Source: Caballeronia sp. SBC1 (GTDB lineage: Bacteria > Pseudomonadota > Gammaproteobacteria > Burkholderiales > Burkholderiaceae). From it: a stretch of DNA of 64,000 nt. This document shows, piece after piece, positions 17,981 to 27,830 of the stretch. The translations under genes and the position numbers were made by a program. The DNA lies in assembly GCF_011493005.1 (NCBI RefSeq), contig NZ_CP049156.1:620001-684000 (forward strand), read 5' to 3'. The first letter of the stretch is position 1. The number at the start of each line of letters is the position of its first letter. The notes under the pieces were generated by a model. The model saw only the letters and a list, made by a program, of their open reading frames with translations. It was not told where the DNA came from and did not search any database.

Positions 17981-19342
17981 ATGGAGCCAGTCCACGGCAG
18001 CATGCTGCTGGCATACGCGGTGATCGCGATCGCGTTGCTCATCTTGCTGATCACGCGCTTCAAGGTGTACCCGTTCCTTGTTCTGATCATTGTGTCCCTG
18101 TTGCTTGGCCTTGCCGTAGGCATGCCGATGGACAAGATTGTCAGCGCCTTCGAAACGGGCAATGGCAACACGCTCGGACACATCGCGATCGTTGTCGGTC
18201 TGGGTACCATGCTCGGCAAGATGATGGCGGAATCGGGCGGCGCTGAACGTATTGCCAACACCCTGATTGGCTGGTTCGGTGAGAAGTACATCCACTGGGC
18301 AATGATGTGCGTTGCGATCATCGTCGGCTTGCCGGTCTTCTTTGAGGTCGGCTTCGTCCTGCTGATTCCCATCGCGTTCAACGTCGCCAAACGGACCAAG
18401 AAATCGCTTCTGCTGATCGGGCTGCCTATGGTCGCCGGCCTCTCGGTCGTGCATGGCCTGATCCCGCCTCACCCCGCTGCACTGCTCGCCGTGCAGGCGT
18501 ATCACGCGGACATTGGCCGGACGATCGCGTATGGCTTGATTGTCGGGATTCCCACAGCGATTGTGGCGGGTCCGTTGTTTGCGCTGCTGATCCACAAACA
18601 CATCAAGCTCGCCGAAAACAATCCGCTCGCCGCGCAGTTCGTGGACTCGCGCAAGGAAGACGAAACGCGTGAGTTGCCGGGTTTTGGCATCACCTTGTTC
18701 ACCATCTTGTTGCCGGTGATCTTGATGCTGATCGGAAGTTGGGCCGACCTGATCTCGACGCCCAAGACCTTGCCGAACAATGTGTTGCGCTTTTTCGGGA
18801 CATCGGATGTGGCGCTGCTGGTTGCCGTGCTGTTCAGCTTCTGGAGTTTTGGCGCATCAAGGGGGTTCAATCGCGAGCAGATTCAGAAATTCTGCGGCGA
18901 GTGTCTGGCGCCTATAGCGGGGATCACGCTGATCGTGGGTGCGGGCGGCGGCTTCGGCCAGGTATTGCGTGAGAGCGGAATTTCACAGCAACTGGTCTCG
19001 ACGGCGTCGGCTGCGCATCTGTCGCCGTTGCTGCTCGGCTGGTTTGTCGCGGCACTCATCCGTCTGGCCACAGGTTCAGCGACGGTTGCCATGACGACGG
19101 CGTGCGGCATTGTTGCGCCGATCGCGGCCGCCTCGAACGGCGCGGTGAGCCCGGAACTGCTGGTGTTGGCAACGGGTTGCGGGTCGTTGATTTTCTCGCA
19201 CGTGAACGACGGCGGATTCTGGCTGATCAAGGAGTATTTCGGTATGACGGTCGGCCAGACGTTCAAGACGTGGTCGCTGTGCGAAACGATTATTTCGGTG
19301 ATGGGTTTAGGACTGACCTTCGCACTCGCGACGGTCGTGTAA
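17981..19342 (+). CDS. gntT: Gluconate:H+ symporter, GntP family
   Basis: A 453-aa polytopic inner-membrane permease of the GntP family with about 12-14 hydrophobic segments. Family landmarks are GNTLGHIAIVVGLGTMLGKM near residue 70, LPVFFEVGFVLLIPIAF, VHGLIPPHPAAL, ATGSATVAMTTACGIVAP and HVNDGGFWLIKEYF. It should import gluconate for phosphorylation by the kinase encoded 10 bp downstream, which feeds 6-phosphogluconate to Edd. GGAGG lies before the ATG. Which Gnt paralogue it is (gntT, gntU or gntP) cannot be settled by eye, and related transporters carry other sugar acids. Confidence 0.9.
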   Translation: MEPVHGSMLLAYAVIAIALLILLITRFKVYPFLVLIIVSLLLGLAVGMPMDKIVSAFETGNGNTLGHIAIVVGLGTMLGKMMAESGGAERIANTLIGWFGEKYIHWAMMCVAIIVGLPVFFEVGFVLLIPIAFNVAKRTKKSLLLIGLPMVAGLSVVHGLIPPHPAALLAVQAYHADIGRTIAYGLIVGIPTAIVAGPLFALLIHKHIKLAENNPLAAQFVDSRKEDETRELPGFGITLFTILLPVILMLIGSWADLISTPKTLPNNVLRFFGTSDVALLVAVLFSFWSFGASRGFNREQIQKFCGECLAPIAGITLIVGAGGGFGQVLRESGISQQLVSTASAAHLSPLLLGWFVAALIRLATGSATVAMTTACGIVAPIAAASNGAVSPELLVLATGCGSLIFSHVNDGGFWLIKEYFGMTVGQTFKTWSLCETIISVMGLGLTFALATVV

Positions 19343-19352
19343 GGAGATTCTC

Positions 19353-19847
19353 ATGATTTTAATTACGATGGGTGTATCGGGCTGTGGCAAGACGACCATA
19401 GGCGAGTTACTCGCTAAACGGCTTGGTTGCGATTTCGCCGATGCCGACAGTTTTCACAGCCAGGCGAACAAGGACAAGATGCACAAGGGCATCCCGCTCA
19501 CCGACGAAGACCGTTGGCCCTGGTTGAAAGCGATCCGGGCATCGATTGTGGAGAAACAGGCTGACGGGACTACACACGTCTATGCCTGTTCGGCGCTGAA
19601 ACGCGTCTATCGGGACATTCTGCGTGACGGCGACAAGGACGTGACATTCGTCTATCTGAAGGGATCGCCCGAGCTGTTGAAAGAGCGGATCAAGACCCGC
19701 AAGGGGCATTTTTTCGACCCGGCGCTGTTGCAGAGCCAACTCGACACACTGGAGCCGCCTGGCCCGGATGAAGCTATCGAGGTGGATGTGGCTTTAACGC
19801 CGGAGCAGATCGTGGATCAAGTGCTCAAGGAAGTGAAGGAACGCTGA
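19353..19847 (+). CDS. gntK: Gluconokinase
   Basis: A 164-aa ATP-dependent kinase that converts gluconate to 6-phosphogluconate. The P-loop is GVSGCGKTT at residues 7-15. GntK landmarks FADADSFHSQANKDKMHKGI, PLTDEDRWPWL and VYACSALKRVYRDILR, and the lid region RKGHFFDPALLQSQ are all present. It starts 10 bp after the permease stop with AAGGAG before the ATG, so the two are co-transcribed. A long hairpin terminator ends the unit. Confidence 0.96.
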   Translation: MILITMGVSGCGKTTIGELLAKRLGCDFADADSFHSQANKDKMHKGIPLTDEDRWPWLKAIRASIVEKQADGTTHVYACSALKRVYRDILRDGDKDVTFVYLKGSPELLKERIKTRKGHFFDPALLQSQLDTLEPPGPDEAIEVDVALTPEQIVDQVLKEVKER

Positions 19848-19882
19848 CTGGCAACAGTCAGGCTGCCAATGAGTAAATGACA

Positions 19883-19935
19883 AAAAAGCAAAAAGCCGGT
19901 TCTCGCATAACGCGAAACCGGCTTTTTGCTTTTTG
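19883..19935 (+). terminator. Strong terminator after gntK
   Basis: A long, nearly perfect hairpin has arms AAAAAGCAAAAAGCCGGTT and AACCGGCTTTTTGCTTTTT. It is A-rich on the left and T-rich on the right, so it could act in both directions. Confidence 0.9.
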
Positions 19936-20332
19936 AAAAAGTAGTGCGATCCGATTAAATCTTTTTTGAGCATCGCAACGCTTGTCATTGATGAAACGGA
20001 GTGTGTCCAAACGGAAGCTTGTTTTCGAGATGGCTCTTCACCGATATTCCTACCTGCGTCTCCCACTGGTTTAGCGGCACTCGCACCTCGCCAACGAGTG
20101 TTTCGATGTCCTTGAGATTGAGCGGTAAGTGGTAGATCGGCACAAGGACTCAGACATTTAGGATTGTTCCAATTGGCCCGCGCTCGCCTGATAGCCAGAA
20201 TTGGAGCTCCCCGATAGGAATGTGCACACTCGCTATTCCTGCGGCTTTCCGAGCTTACTAGGCGCGACCGGTCATCTGATCGTCGGCCTTGGGGCTTCAT
20301 CGATTTGACAGTAACACCTGGACAATCAAGAA
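19936..20332. other. Upstream region of the first giant adhesin, partly duplicated at 27536-27830
   Basis: No gene is seen. Two blocks match the region before the second adhesin gene: one around 19950-20030 and one from about 20156 to the ATG. They have scattered mismatches and small gaps, and about 125 bp between them is absent or different in the second copy. A conserved TTGACA lies 23-28 bp before the ATG in both copies, but no suitable -10 box follows it, so I do not call it a promoter. Confidence 0.6.
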
Positions 20333-21596
20333 ATGGCAATTCAACCTACCCCCCCGAATCCGCTTTTAGCCGCGGCTTTAAAAACCCCGATAGTCACCAG
20401 CCTGGTCGACGGCAATTCACTGCCGATCGTTGACGGTGTTACCGCCGACGCTTCGCCGAAGATGAGCGGCACCGGCACCGCTGGCGACATCATCAGCTTG
20501 TATGACGGTGTGATCCTGTTGGGTTCGACTATCATCGACGCCAACGGCAAGTGGTCCGTCCAGCCTGCGGTTCCAATGGCTCCAGGCTCGCATGGCCTTT
20601 TCGTGGTTGAATCCAACGCCGCAGGCGACACCAGCCTGCCGTCGGATCGTTCGTGGATTATCGTCACGCCGAGCTACGCGCCTGCTCCGGTCATCACGAG
20701 TCTTGTCAATGAGGCTGGCCCGGCTCAACACGTGATTCCGAACAACGGTTTCACCAATGACTCGCACCCGACCATTAGCGGAACGGGTGTCGCGGGCAGC
20801 AGCATCCTGGTCTACGTAGATGGCGTAAATTCTTATTCTCCAGTCATAGTTGACGCCACGGGTCACTGGACGTTCACCCTGGCAGTAATGGGTGACGGCC
20901 CGCACGTGTTGTCCGCGGGTCAATATAGTGCTACTCAGGATCTGAGCCCTCAGTCCAACACCTGGACCGTGACGGTTGACACCAGCCCGGTTGCCAAGCC
21001 GGTGGTGAACGTTCCGACCGACGACAGCGGCGTGCCGATCACCGGCACGACGACTGACGCGCATCCGAACATTAGCGGTACAGGCAAGGCAGGCGACACC
21101 ATCACCGTGTACGACGGTTCGAAGGTGATTGGCTCGGTGGTCATTGGTGCGGACGGCAAGTGGAGCTTCAAGCCCACGACGGATCTGTCCAACGGCACGC
21201 ACGACATCTATGTGATCGAAACGAACCCGGCCGGTACGTCCAGCCCGCAGTCGGATCACACCGCGATCGTGATCAACACGAATCCGTCGCCGGTCATCCT
21301 GAACATTGTGGATGCGGTTGGCCCGGTTCAGGGCACGGTTCCGGTCGGTGGGGTGACCGACGATACGCATCCGACCATCAGCGGCACGGGCATTCCGGGC
21401 AATACGGTTTATGTGTATCAGAACGGCATCGGCTGTGGCGACACCAAGGTCGCGGCAGACGGCACGTGGTCAATCAAGATCACGGGCGCCATGTCGAACG
21501 GCGTGCATGACATGACGGCGACGCAGTTCGCAGCGGGTCAGCCACAAAGCCCGGCGTCGAACCATTGGTCCTTCACGATCGACACGAGCACGCCGG
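20333..21596 (+). repeat. Direct repeat copy 1: first 1264 bp of adhesin 1, near-identical to adhesin 2
   Basis: This stretch matches 27831-29094 with a single difference that I can see (A at 20383, T at 27881; Lys17 versus Asn17). Similarity falls sharply at 21597, where the proteins diverge at the end of an Ig domain, and also upstream of the ATG. Confidence 0.93.
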
Positions 21597-24500
21597 CCAA
21601 GCCGGTAGTGAACCCACTGACCGACGACAGCGGCAAGGTCATCAGCGGCCCGACGACCGATGGTCATCCGAACATCAGCGGTACAGGCAAGGCAGGCGAC
21701 ACCATCACCGTGTACGACGGCTCGAAGGTGATCGGCTCGGTGGTGATTGGCGCGGACGGCAAGTGGAGCATCAAGCCCACGACGGATCTGTCGGTTGGCA
21801 CGCATGACATCTACGCAATCGAGACGAACCTCGCCGGTACGTCAAGCCCGCAGTCGGATCACACCGCGCTGACAGTGACAACGGGCATCGCTCCGCCCGC
21901 AGCGTCGATCAACTGGTTGAACGGTCAGTCCCTCGACGCTCACATTGCACCGGGCGCAGGGAGCAACAGGCTGGACGGGCTCGGTGAGCCGGGCGACGTT
22001 GTCACGCTCTACAATGGCTCGAAGGTTCTGGGATCCGCAGCGGTCGGCGCCGACGGATTGTGGGGCCTTTTCATAACTGGTTTGGCCGGTTCGAGCGACA
22101 TTTACGTGACGCAGACGAATGCTGCGGGCGTGGTGAGCCCGCCGTCGAGCCACTTCAATTTTGCGTTGTCTGCTGACAAGCCTGTTGTCACCAGCATCAC
22201 GAATGAAGCTGGGGTGCCCATCACGAATGGCGTGACGAATGACGCGCGTCCGATCATGAACGGCACGGGCAAGGCAGGCGACACGATTGTTATGTACTCT
22301 GCCGATTCCCAGCCAGTTGGCTCGACAATTGTGAAGGCCGATGGCACGTGGTCGGTCAAGCCAACCGTCGATCTGAGCGGGAAGCTGGACCTTTACGTGG
22401 TCGAGTCGAACCCGGGCATCATGTCGGACACGGCGTCGGCACATACGTCGATGGTGATCGACACGAGCACGCCGGCCAAGCCGGTGGTGAACCCACTGAC
22501 CGACGACAGCGGCGTGCCGATCACGGGCTCGACGACTGACGCACATCCGAACATCAGCGGTACAGGCAAGGCAGGCGACACCATCACCGTGTACGACGGC
22601 TCGAAGGTGATCGGCTCGGTGGTCATTGGTGCGGATGGCAAGTGGAGCATCAAGCCCACGACGGATCTGTCGGTTGGCACGCATGACATCTACGCAATCG
22701 AGACGAACCTCGCCGGTACGCCCAGCGCGCAGTCGGATCACACCGCGCTGACAGTGACAACGGGCATCGCTCCGCCCGCAGCATCGATCAACTGGTTGAA
22801 CGGTCAGTCCATCGACGTTCACATTGCGCCGACCGCAGGGACCAACAGGCTGGACGGGCTCGGTGAGCCGGGAGACGTTGTCACGCTCTACAATGGCTCG
22901 AAGGTTCTGGGATCCGCAGCGGTGAACGCGGCTGGAGTGTGGAGCATTTTCACAACTGGCTTGGCCGGTTCGAGCGACGTCTACGTGACGCAGACGAATG
23001 CTGCCGGCGTGGTGAGCCAGCCGTCGAGCCACCTCAATTTTGCGTTGTCTGCTGACAAGCCTGTTGTCACCAGCATCACGAATGAAGCTGGCGTGCCCAT
23101 CACGAATGGCGTGACGAATGACGCGCGTCCGATCATGAACGGCACGGGCAAGGCAGGCGACACGATTGTTATGTACTCTGCCGATTCCCAGGCAGTTGGC
23201 TCGACAATTGTGAAGGCCGATGGCACGTGGTCGGTCAAGCCAACCGTCGATCTGAGCGGGAAGCTGGACCTTTATGTGGTCGAGTCGAACCCGGGCATCA
23301 TGTCGAACACGGCGTCGGCACATACGTCGATGGTGATCGACACGAGCACGCCGGCCAAGCCGGTGGTGAACGTTCCGACCGACGACAGCGGCGTGCCGAT
23401 CACGGGCTCGACGACTGACGCACATCCGACCTTCAGCGGTACAGGCAAGGCAGGCGACACCATCACCATGTACGACGGCTCGAAGGTGATCGGCTCGGTG
23501 GTGATTGGTGCGGATGGCAAGTGGAGCATCAAGCCCACGACGGATCTGTCCAGCGGCACGCACGATATCTACGTGATCGAAACGAACCCGGCCGGTACGT
23601 CAAGCCCGCAGTCGGATCACACCAGTGTCGTGATCAACACGAATCCGTCGCCGGTGATCCTGAACGTGGTGGACGCGGTTGGCCCGATTCAGGGCACGGT
23701 TCCGGCAGGTGGCGTGACCGATGACACGCATCCGACCATCAGCGGCACGGGTATCCCGGGCAATACGGTTTATGTGTATCAGAACGGCATCGGCTGTGGC
23801 GACACGAAGGTGGGCGCCGACGGCAAGTGGTCGATCAAGATCCCGGGCGCGTTGTCCAACGGCGTGCACGACATGACCGCGACGCAATTTGCTGCCAATC
23901 AGCCGCAAAGCCCGGTATCGAATCACTGGTCGATCACGGTTGACACCAGCACGCCAGCCAAGCCGGTAGTGAACGCGCCGACCGACGACAGCGGCAAGCC
24001 GATCAGCGGCACGACGACTGACGCGCACCCGACCTTCAGCGGCACGGGCAAGGCAGGCGACACCATCACCATGTACGACGGCAAGACGGCGATCGGCTCG
24101 GTGGTGATCGGTGCGGACGGCAAGTGGAGCCTCAAGCCCACGACCGATCTGTCGAGCGGTACGCACGATATCTACGTGATCGAAACGAACCCGGCGGGTA
24201 CATCGAGCCCGCAGTCGGATCACACCTCTGTTGTGATCAACACGAATCCGTCGCCCGTGATCTTGAACGTGGTGGACGCGGTTGGCCCGGTTCAGGGCAC
24301 GGTTCCGGCAGGTGGCGTGACGGATGACACGCATCCGACCATCAGCGGCACGGGCATCCCGGGCGATACGGTGTATCTGTATCAGAACGGCATCGGTTGT
24401 GGCGACACGAAGGTGGGCGCTGACGGCAAGTGGTCGATCAAGCTTTTGGGCGCGTTGTCCACGGGCGCGCACGACTTCACGGCAACGCAGTTTGTGCCGG

Positions 24501-27370
24501 GTCAGCCGGAAAGCCCGGTATCGAACCATTGGTCGATCACGGTTGACACCAGCACGCCAGCCAAACCGGTAGTGAACGCGCCGACCGACGACAGCGGCAA
24601 GCCGATCAGCGGCACGACGACTGACGCGCACCCGACCTTCAGCGGCACGGGCAAGGCAGGCGACACCATCACCATGTACGACGGCAAGACGGCGATTGGC
24701 TCGGTGGTGATTGGTGCGGACGGCAAGTGGAGCCTCAAGCCCACGACCGATCTGTCGAGCGGTACGCACGATATCTACGTGATCGAAACGAACCCGGCGG
24801 GTACATCGAGCCCGCAGTCGGATCACACCTCTGTTGTGATCAACACGAATCCGTCGCCCGTGATCTTGAACGTGGTGGACGCGGTTGGCCCGGTTCAGGG
24901 CACGGTTCCGGCAGGTGGCGTGACGGATGACACGCATCCGACCATCAGCGGCACGGGCATCCCGGGCGATACGGTGTATCTGTATCAGAACGGCATCGGT
25001 TGTGGCGACACGAAGGTGGGCGCTGACGGCAAGTGGTCGATCAAGCTTTTGGGCGCGTTGTCCACGGGCGCGCACGACTTCACGGCAACGCAGTTTGTGC
25101 CGGGTCAGCCGGAAAGCCCGGTATCGAATCACTGGTCGATCACGGTTGACACCAGCACGCCAGCCAAGCCGGTAGTGAACGCGCCGACCGACGACAGCGG
25201 CAAGCCGATCAGCGGCACGACGACTGACGCGCACCCGACCTTCAGCGGCACGGGCAAGGCAGGCGACACGATCACCATGTATGACGGCAAGACGGCGATC
25301 GGCTCGGTGGTGATTGGTGCGGACGGCAAGTGGAGCCTCAAGCCCACGACCGATCTGTCGAGCGGTACACACGATATCTACGTGATCGAAACGAACCCGG
25401 CGGGTACGTCGAGCCCGCAGTCGGATCACACCTCTGTTGTGATCAACACGAATCCGTCGCCTGTAATCCTGAACGTAGTGGATGCAGTTGGCTCGGTTCA
25501 GGGCACGGTTCCGGCAGGTGGCGTGACGGACGATCCGCGTCCGACCATCAGCGGCACGGGCATTCCGGGCGACACGGTGTATGTGTACCAGAACGGTATG
25601 GGTTGTGGCGACACGAAGGTAGGCGCTGACGGCAAGTGGTCGATCAAGCTCTTAAGCGATTTGTCCACGGGCGCGCACGACTTCACGGCAACGCAGTTTG
25701 CTGCGGGTCAGCCGGAAAGTCCGGCATCGAACCACTGGTCGATCACGGTTGACACCAGCACGCCAGCCAAGCCGGTTATCACCGGTCTGACCGACGACGC
25801 GGGCGCAGCAATCCCCGCTGGCGGCGCAACGGTCAACGCGCACCCGACGGTGAGCGGCACGGCCAAGGCAGGCGATATCGTCACGCTGTACGACGGCTCG
25901 ACGGTGATCGGTTCAGCGAAGGCTGGCACGGATGGCAAGTGGAGCATCAAGCCGTCGACGGATCTGTCGGCAGGTTCGCACGACGTGTATGCCATCGATA
26001 CGAACCTGGCTGGCACGCCAAGCGCACAGTCGACGCACGTTGCGTTCACGGTGGTGTCGGCGTTTGGACCGCCGGTGATCACGAATGTTGTTGATGCAAC
26101 CAGCACTCACGCGGGTACGGTTCCGACCGGTGGCACCACCACTGATACGCATCCGACGGTTAGCGGCACGGGCATTCCGGGCGACATTATTTATCTGTAT
26201 CAAAACGGCTCCGGGTGTGGCGGCACCACGGTGGGCGCCAACGGTACATGGTCGGTCAAGATACCAGGCGACCTGTCCGCCGGCTGGCACGCCTTCACGG
26301 CAACGCAGTTTGCGCCGGGTCAATCGGAAAGCGTTGCCTCGAACAGTTGGTATGTCTCGGTTGCGGCGAGCAGCAGCAGCGGCGGCACCAGCGGCGGCTC
26401 CGGACCGAGTTCGGTCACTATCACGAAGATCGTGGATTCGAATAACAACGCAATGTCGAACGTTGCTGCGTCGAAAGAGCTGCATCCGACCGTCAGTGGT
26501 ACGGCCCCTGCGGGCAGTACCATTCAGGTGGTTGCGGGCATGACGTGGGTAGGCCGGACTACGGCCGACGCCAACGGCAATTGGTCGGTTACCGTTACAG
26601 GCGACATAACTAACAGCGCGACGAAAATCAATGGAATGTTGCTCGTAAGCTTCACCGCGGGGCTAATTGGTGCCGGTGGGAACGACTACGATTACAGCGC
26701 TGTGGTGACCGCACTTATCAACCCCAACTTGCAATCAGTCATGCTCAAGTCGACCCATGTGGTGGTTGATGATTCGGTGGTAGTGGCGACGGACACGCAC
26801 GACCAGCAGGCTGTGCAGCAGGTTGCGCAGCCGGCCGCACCGGTGGCGGAGCATCATACGGTTGTGGATGCAACGCATACGTTCAAGGGCACGGCGGGCG
26901 GTAATGAAACCGTTGACCTGAGCGTTGATCCGGCCTCGTACTTCAAGCAAGCCACGGCTCACATTGAAGGCGCGAAGGGTGGTGCTGTTGATACGTTGCA
27001 TCTGATGGGTGACCACCAGGTGCTGGATCTGACGTCACTGACCGGTAAAACGGCAGCGGCGAAGATCTCGGGCATTGAAGCCATCGACCTGGGCGGTCAG
27101 CACAACACGCTGAAACTTTCGCTGACAGACGTGCTGAATCTGGGCGAAACCGACCTGTTCCAGAAGGACGGCAAGCAACAGATGATGGTGAACGGCAAGG
27201 ACGGCGATTCGGTTGATCTGTCGAACTCGCACGTTGCCGGTCTGGCTGACGGTGAGTGGGCGCAACACGGTACGGCGCAAGTTGGTGGTGTGACGTACAA
27301 CGTGTACGAACACTCGGGCGCGCACACTGAATTGCTCGTTCAGCAAGGCGTGCAGATCGTAGTGCATTAA
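20333..27370 (+). CDS. Giant Bap-like adhesin with bacterial Ig-like repeats, predicted type I secretion substrate (adhesin 1)
   Basis: A 2345-aa, almost entirely repetitive protein with no Sec signal peptide. It consists of about twenty Ig-like domains of ~100 aa. Type A units resemble TPAKPVVNVPTDDSGVPI and contain GKAGDTITVYDGSKVIGSVV. Type B units resemble NPSPVILNVVDAVGPVQGTV and contain YQNGIGCGDTKVGADGKWS. Each of the six B units has one Cys at the same place, and I see no other Cys. After a Ser/Gly linker near residue 2020 and a distinct segment, the last ~170 residues form a domain (GDHQVLDLTSLTGKTAAAKI ... HSGAHTELLVQQGVQIVVH) shared with the two neighbouring proteins; I infer it holds the secretion signal. 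No RTX nonapeptides and no clear LapA-type retention module are seen. The ribosome-binding site is weak. Surface adhesion or biofilm function is inferred from architecture. Confidence 0.93.
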   Translation: MAIQPTPPNPLLAAALKTPIVTSLVDGNSLPIVDGVTADASPKMSGTGTAGDIISLYDGVILLGSTIIDANGKWSVQPAVPMAPGSHGLFVVESNAAGDTSLPSDRSWIIVTPSYAPAPVITSLVNEAGPAQHVIPNNGFTNDSHPTISGTGVAGSSILVYVDGVNSYSPVIVDATGHWTFTLAVMGDGPHVLSAGQYSATQDLSPQSNTWTVTVDTSPVAKPVVNVPTDDSGVPITGTTTDAHPNISGTGKAGDTITVYDGSKVIGSVVIGADGKWSFKPTTDLSNGTHDIYVIETNPAGTSSPQSDHTAIVINTNPSPVILNIVDAVGPVQGTVPVGGVTDDTHPTISGTGIPGNTVYVYQNGIGCGDTKVAADGTWSIKITGAMSNGVHDMTATQFAAGQPQSPASNHWSFTIDTSTPAKPVVNPLTDDSGKVISGPTTDGHPNISGTGKAGDTITVYDGSKVIGSVVIGADGKWSIKPTTDLSVGTHDIYAIETNLAGTSSPQSDHTALTVTTGIAPPAASINWLNGQSLDAHIAPGAGSNRLDGLGEPGDVVTLYNGSKVLGSAAVGADGLWGLFITGLAGSSDIYVTQTNAAGVVSPPSSHFNFALSADKPVVTSITNEAGVPITNGVTNDARPIMNGTGKAGDTIVMYSADSQPVGSTIVKADGTWSVKPTVDLSGKLDLYVVESNPGIMSDTASAHTSMVIDTSTPAKPVVNPLTDDSGVPITGSTTDAHPNISGTGKAGDTITVYDGSKVIGSVVIGADGKWSIKPTTDLSVGTHDIYAIETNLAGTPSAQSDHTALTVTTGIAPPAASINWLNGQSIDVHIAPTAGTNRLDGLGEPGDVVTLYNGSKVLGSAAVNAAGVWSIFTTGLAGSSDVYVTQTNAAGVVSQPSSHLNFALSADKPVVTSITNEAGVPITNGVTNDARPIMNGTGKAGDTIVMYSADSQAVGSTIVKADGTWSVKPTVDLSGKLDLYVVESNPGIMSNTASAHTSMVIDTSTPAKPVVNVPTDDSGVPITGSTTDAHPTFSGTGKAGDTITMYDGSKVIGSVVIGADGKWSIKPTTDLSSGTHDIYVIETNPAGTSSPQSDHTSVVINTNPSPVILNVVDAVGPIQGTVPAGGVTDDTHPTISGTGIPGNTVYVYQNGIGCGDTKVGADGKWSIKIPGALSNGVHDMTATQFAANQPQSPVSNHWSITVDTSTPAKPVVNAPTDDSGKPISGTTTDAHPTFSGTGKAGDTITMYDGKTAIGSVVIGADGKWSLKPTTDLSSGTHDIYVIETNPAGTSSPQSDHTSVVINTNPSPVILNVVDAVGPVQGTVPAGGVTDDTHPTISGTGIPGDTVYLYQNGIGCGDTKVGADGKWSIKLLGALSTGAHDFTATQFVPGQPESPVSNHWSITVDTSTPAKPVVNAPTDDSGKPISGTTTDAHPTFSGTGKAGDTITMYDGKTAIGSVVIGADGKWSLKPTTDLSSGTHDIYVIETNPAGTSSPQSDHTSVVINTNPSPVILNVVDAVGPVQGTVPAGGVTDDTHPTISGTGIPGDTVYLYQNGIGCGDTKVGADGKWSIKLLGALSTGAHDFTATQFVPGQPESPVSNHWSITVDTSTPAKPVVNAPTDDSGKPISGTTTDAHPTFSGTGKAGDTITMYDGKTAIGSVVIGADGKWSLKPTTDLSSGTHDIYVIETNPAGTSSPQSDHTSVVINTNPSPVILNVVDAVGSVQGTVPAGGVTDDPRPTISGTGIPGDTVYVYQNGMGCGDTKVGADGKWSIKLLSDLSTGAHDFTATQFAAGQPESPASNHWSITVDTSTPAKPVITGLTDDAGAAIPAGGATVNAHPTVSGTAKAGDIVTLYDGSTVIGSAKAGTDGKWSIKPSTDLSAGSHDVYAIDTNLAGTPSAQSTHVAFTVVSAFGPPVITNVVDATSTHAGTVPTGGTTTDTHPTVSGTGIPGDIIYLYQNGSGCGGTTVGANGTWSVKIPGDLSAGWHAFTATQFAPGQSESVASNSWYVSVAASSSSGGTSGGSGPSSVTITKIVDSNNNAMSNVAASKELHPTVSGTAPAGSTIQVVAGMTWVGRTTADANGNWSVTVTGDITNSATKINGMLLVSFTAGLIGAGGNDYDYSAVVTALINPNLQSVMLKSTHVVVDDSVVVATDTHDQQAVQQVAQPAAPVAEHHTVVDATHTFKGTAGGNETVDLSVDPASYFKQATAHIEGAKGGAVDTLHLMGDHQVLDLTSLTGKTAAAKISGIEAIDLGGQHNTLKLSLTDVLNLGETDLFQKDGKQQMMVNGKDGDSVDLSNSHVAGLADGEWAQHGTAQVGGVTYNVYEHSGAHTELLVQQGVQIVVH
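21581..23338 (+). repeat. Two tandem 879-bp units inside adhesin 1
   Basis: The junction GACACGAGCACGCCGGCCAA recurs at 21581, 22460 and 23339, giving two 879-bp (293-aa) units. Each contains an A-type Ig domain, a domain starting near PPAASINWLNGQS, and a domain starting near KPVVTSITNEAGVPITNG. The units differ at scattered positions. Confidence 0.88.
23942..25750 (+). repeat. Three tandem 603-bp units inside adhesin 1
   Basis: Units start at 23942, 24545 and 25148, each 603 bp (201 aa) and consisting of one A plus one B Ig domain. The first two and the front of the third are nearly identical. The tail of the third diverges. This is a hotspot for length change by recombination. Confidence 0.92.
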
Positions 27371-27830
27371 GAGTGGTGAGATCCGCTTTCGCCTGGTGAG
27401 GAAAGCGGGTTGATTCAAGGTAGCAAGAGGCCGTTCCAGGATGTTCTGGAACGGCCTTTTTTTTGCGGTGCGCCCGGCAAGAGATCGCCCAATTTTTTCA
27501 AACCGGCCGCTGCAATCCCTCAGGTCAGTGACCCATATAGTGCGATCCGATTAAACCGTTTTTTGAGCATCGCAACGCGTGTCATTGATGAAACTGATTG
27601 TGTCCAAACGCAAGCTTGTTTTCGAGACAGGTTGAATCTGCATATGACCGAGGCATTTAGGATTGTTCCAATTGGTCAGCGCTCGCCTGATAGCCAGAAT
27701 TGGAGCTCCCGACGGGAGTGCGCGCGTGCGCGATCCCCGCCGGTTTTCGAGCTCACTGCGCGCGACCGGTCATCTGATCGCCGGCCTTGGGACTTCATCG
27801 ATTTGACAGTAACACCTGGGCAATCAAGAA
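27371..27830. other. Intergenic region between adhesin 1 and adhesin 2
   Basis: No gene is seen. It holds a small hairpin (CCGCTTTC and GAAAGCGG) and the terminator of adhesin 1. From about 27536 it carries the upstream region of adhesin 2, a diverged copy of the sequence before adhesin 1. The same small hairpin plus terminator pair recurs after adhesin 2 at 38391-38477. Confidence 0.6.
27428..27464 (+). terminator. Terminator of adhesin 1
   Basis: Arms AGGCCGTTCCAG and CTGGAACGGCCT enclose a 5-base loop and are followed by a run of T. The core of the hairpin is identical to the one after adhesin 2. Confidence 0.92.

Noticed and set aside
20305..20310. TTGACA before both giant adhesin genes as a -35 box
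   Set aside because: It lies only 23-28 bp before the ATG and no -10 element follows at a proper distance. Its conservation is explained by the duplication.
20600..20660. Possible LapG-type cleavage site (SNAAGDTS) near residue 97 of the adhesins
   Set aside because: The same Asn-Ala-Ala-Gly pattern recurs inside ordinary Ig repeats and no retention module surrounds it.
21842..23563. Long minus-strand open frame (573 codons) antisense to adhesin 1
   Set aside because: It is an Arg/His-rich shadow of the GC-rich Ig repeats and repeats with them. There is no homology, start context or separate transcription signal.
23600..25429. Minus-strand open frame of 609 codons antisense to adhesin 1
   Set aside because: Same shadow effect: the sequence simply follows the 603-bp repeats of the sense gene.
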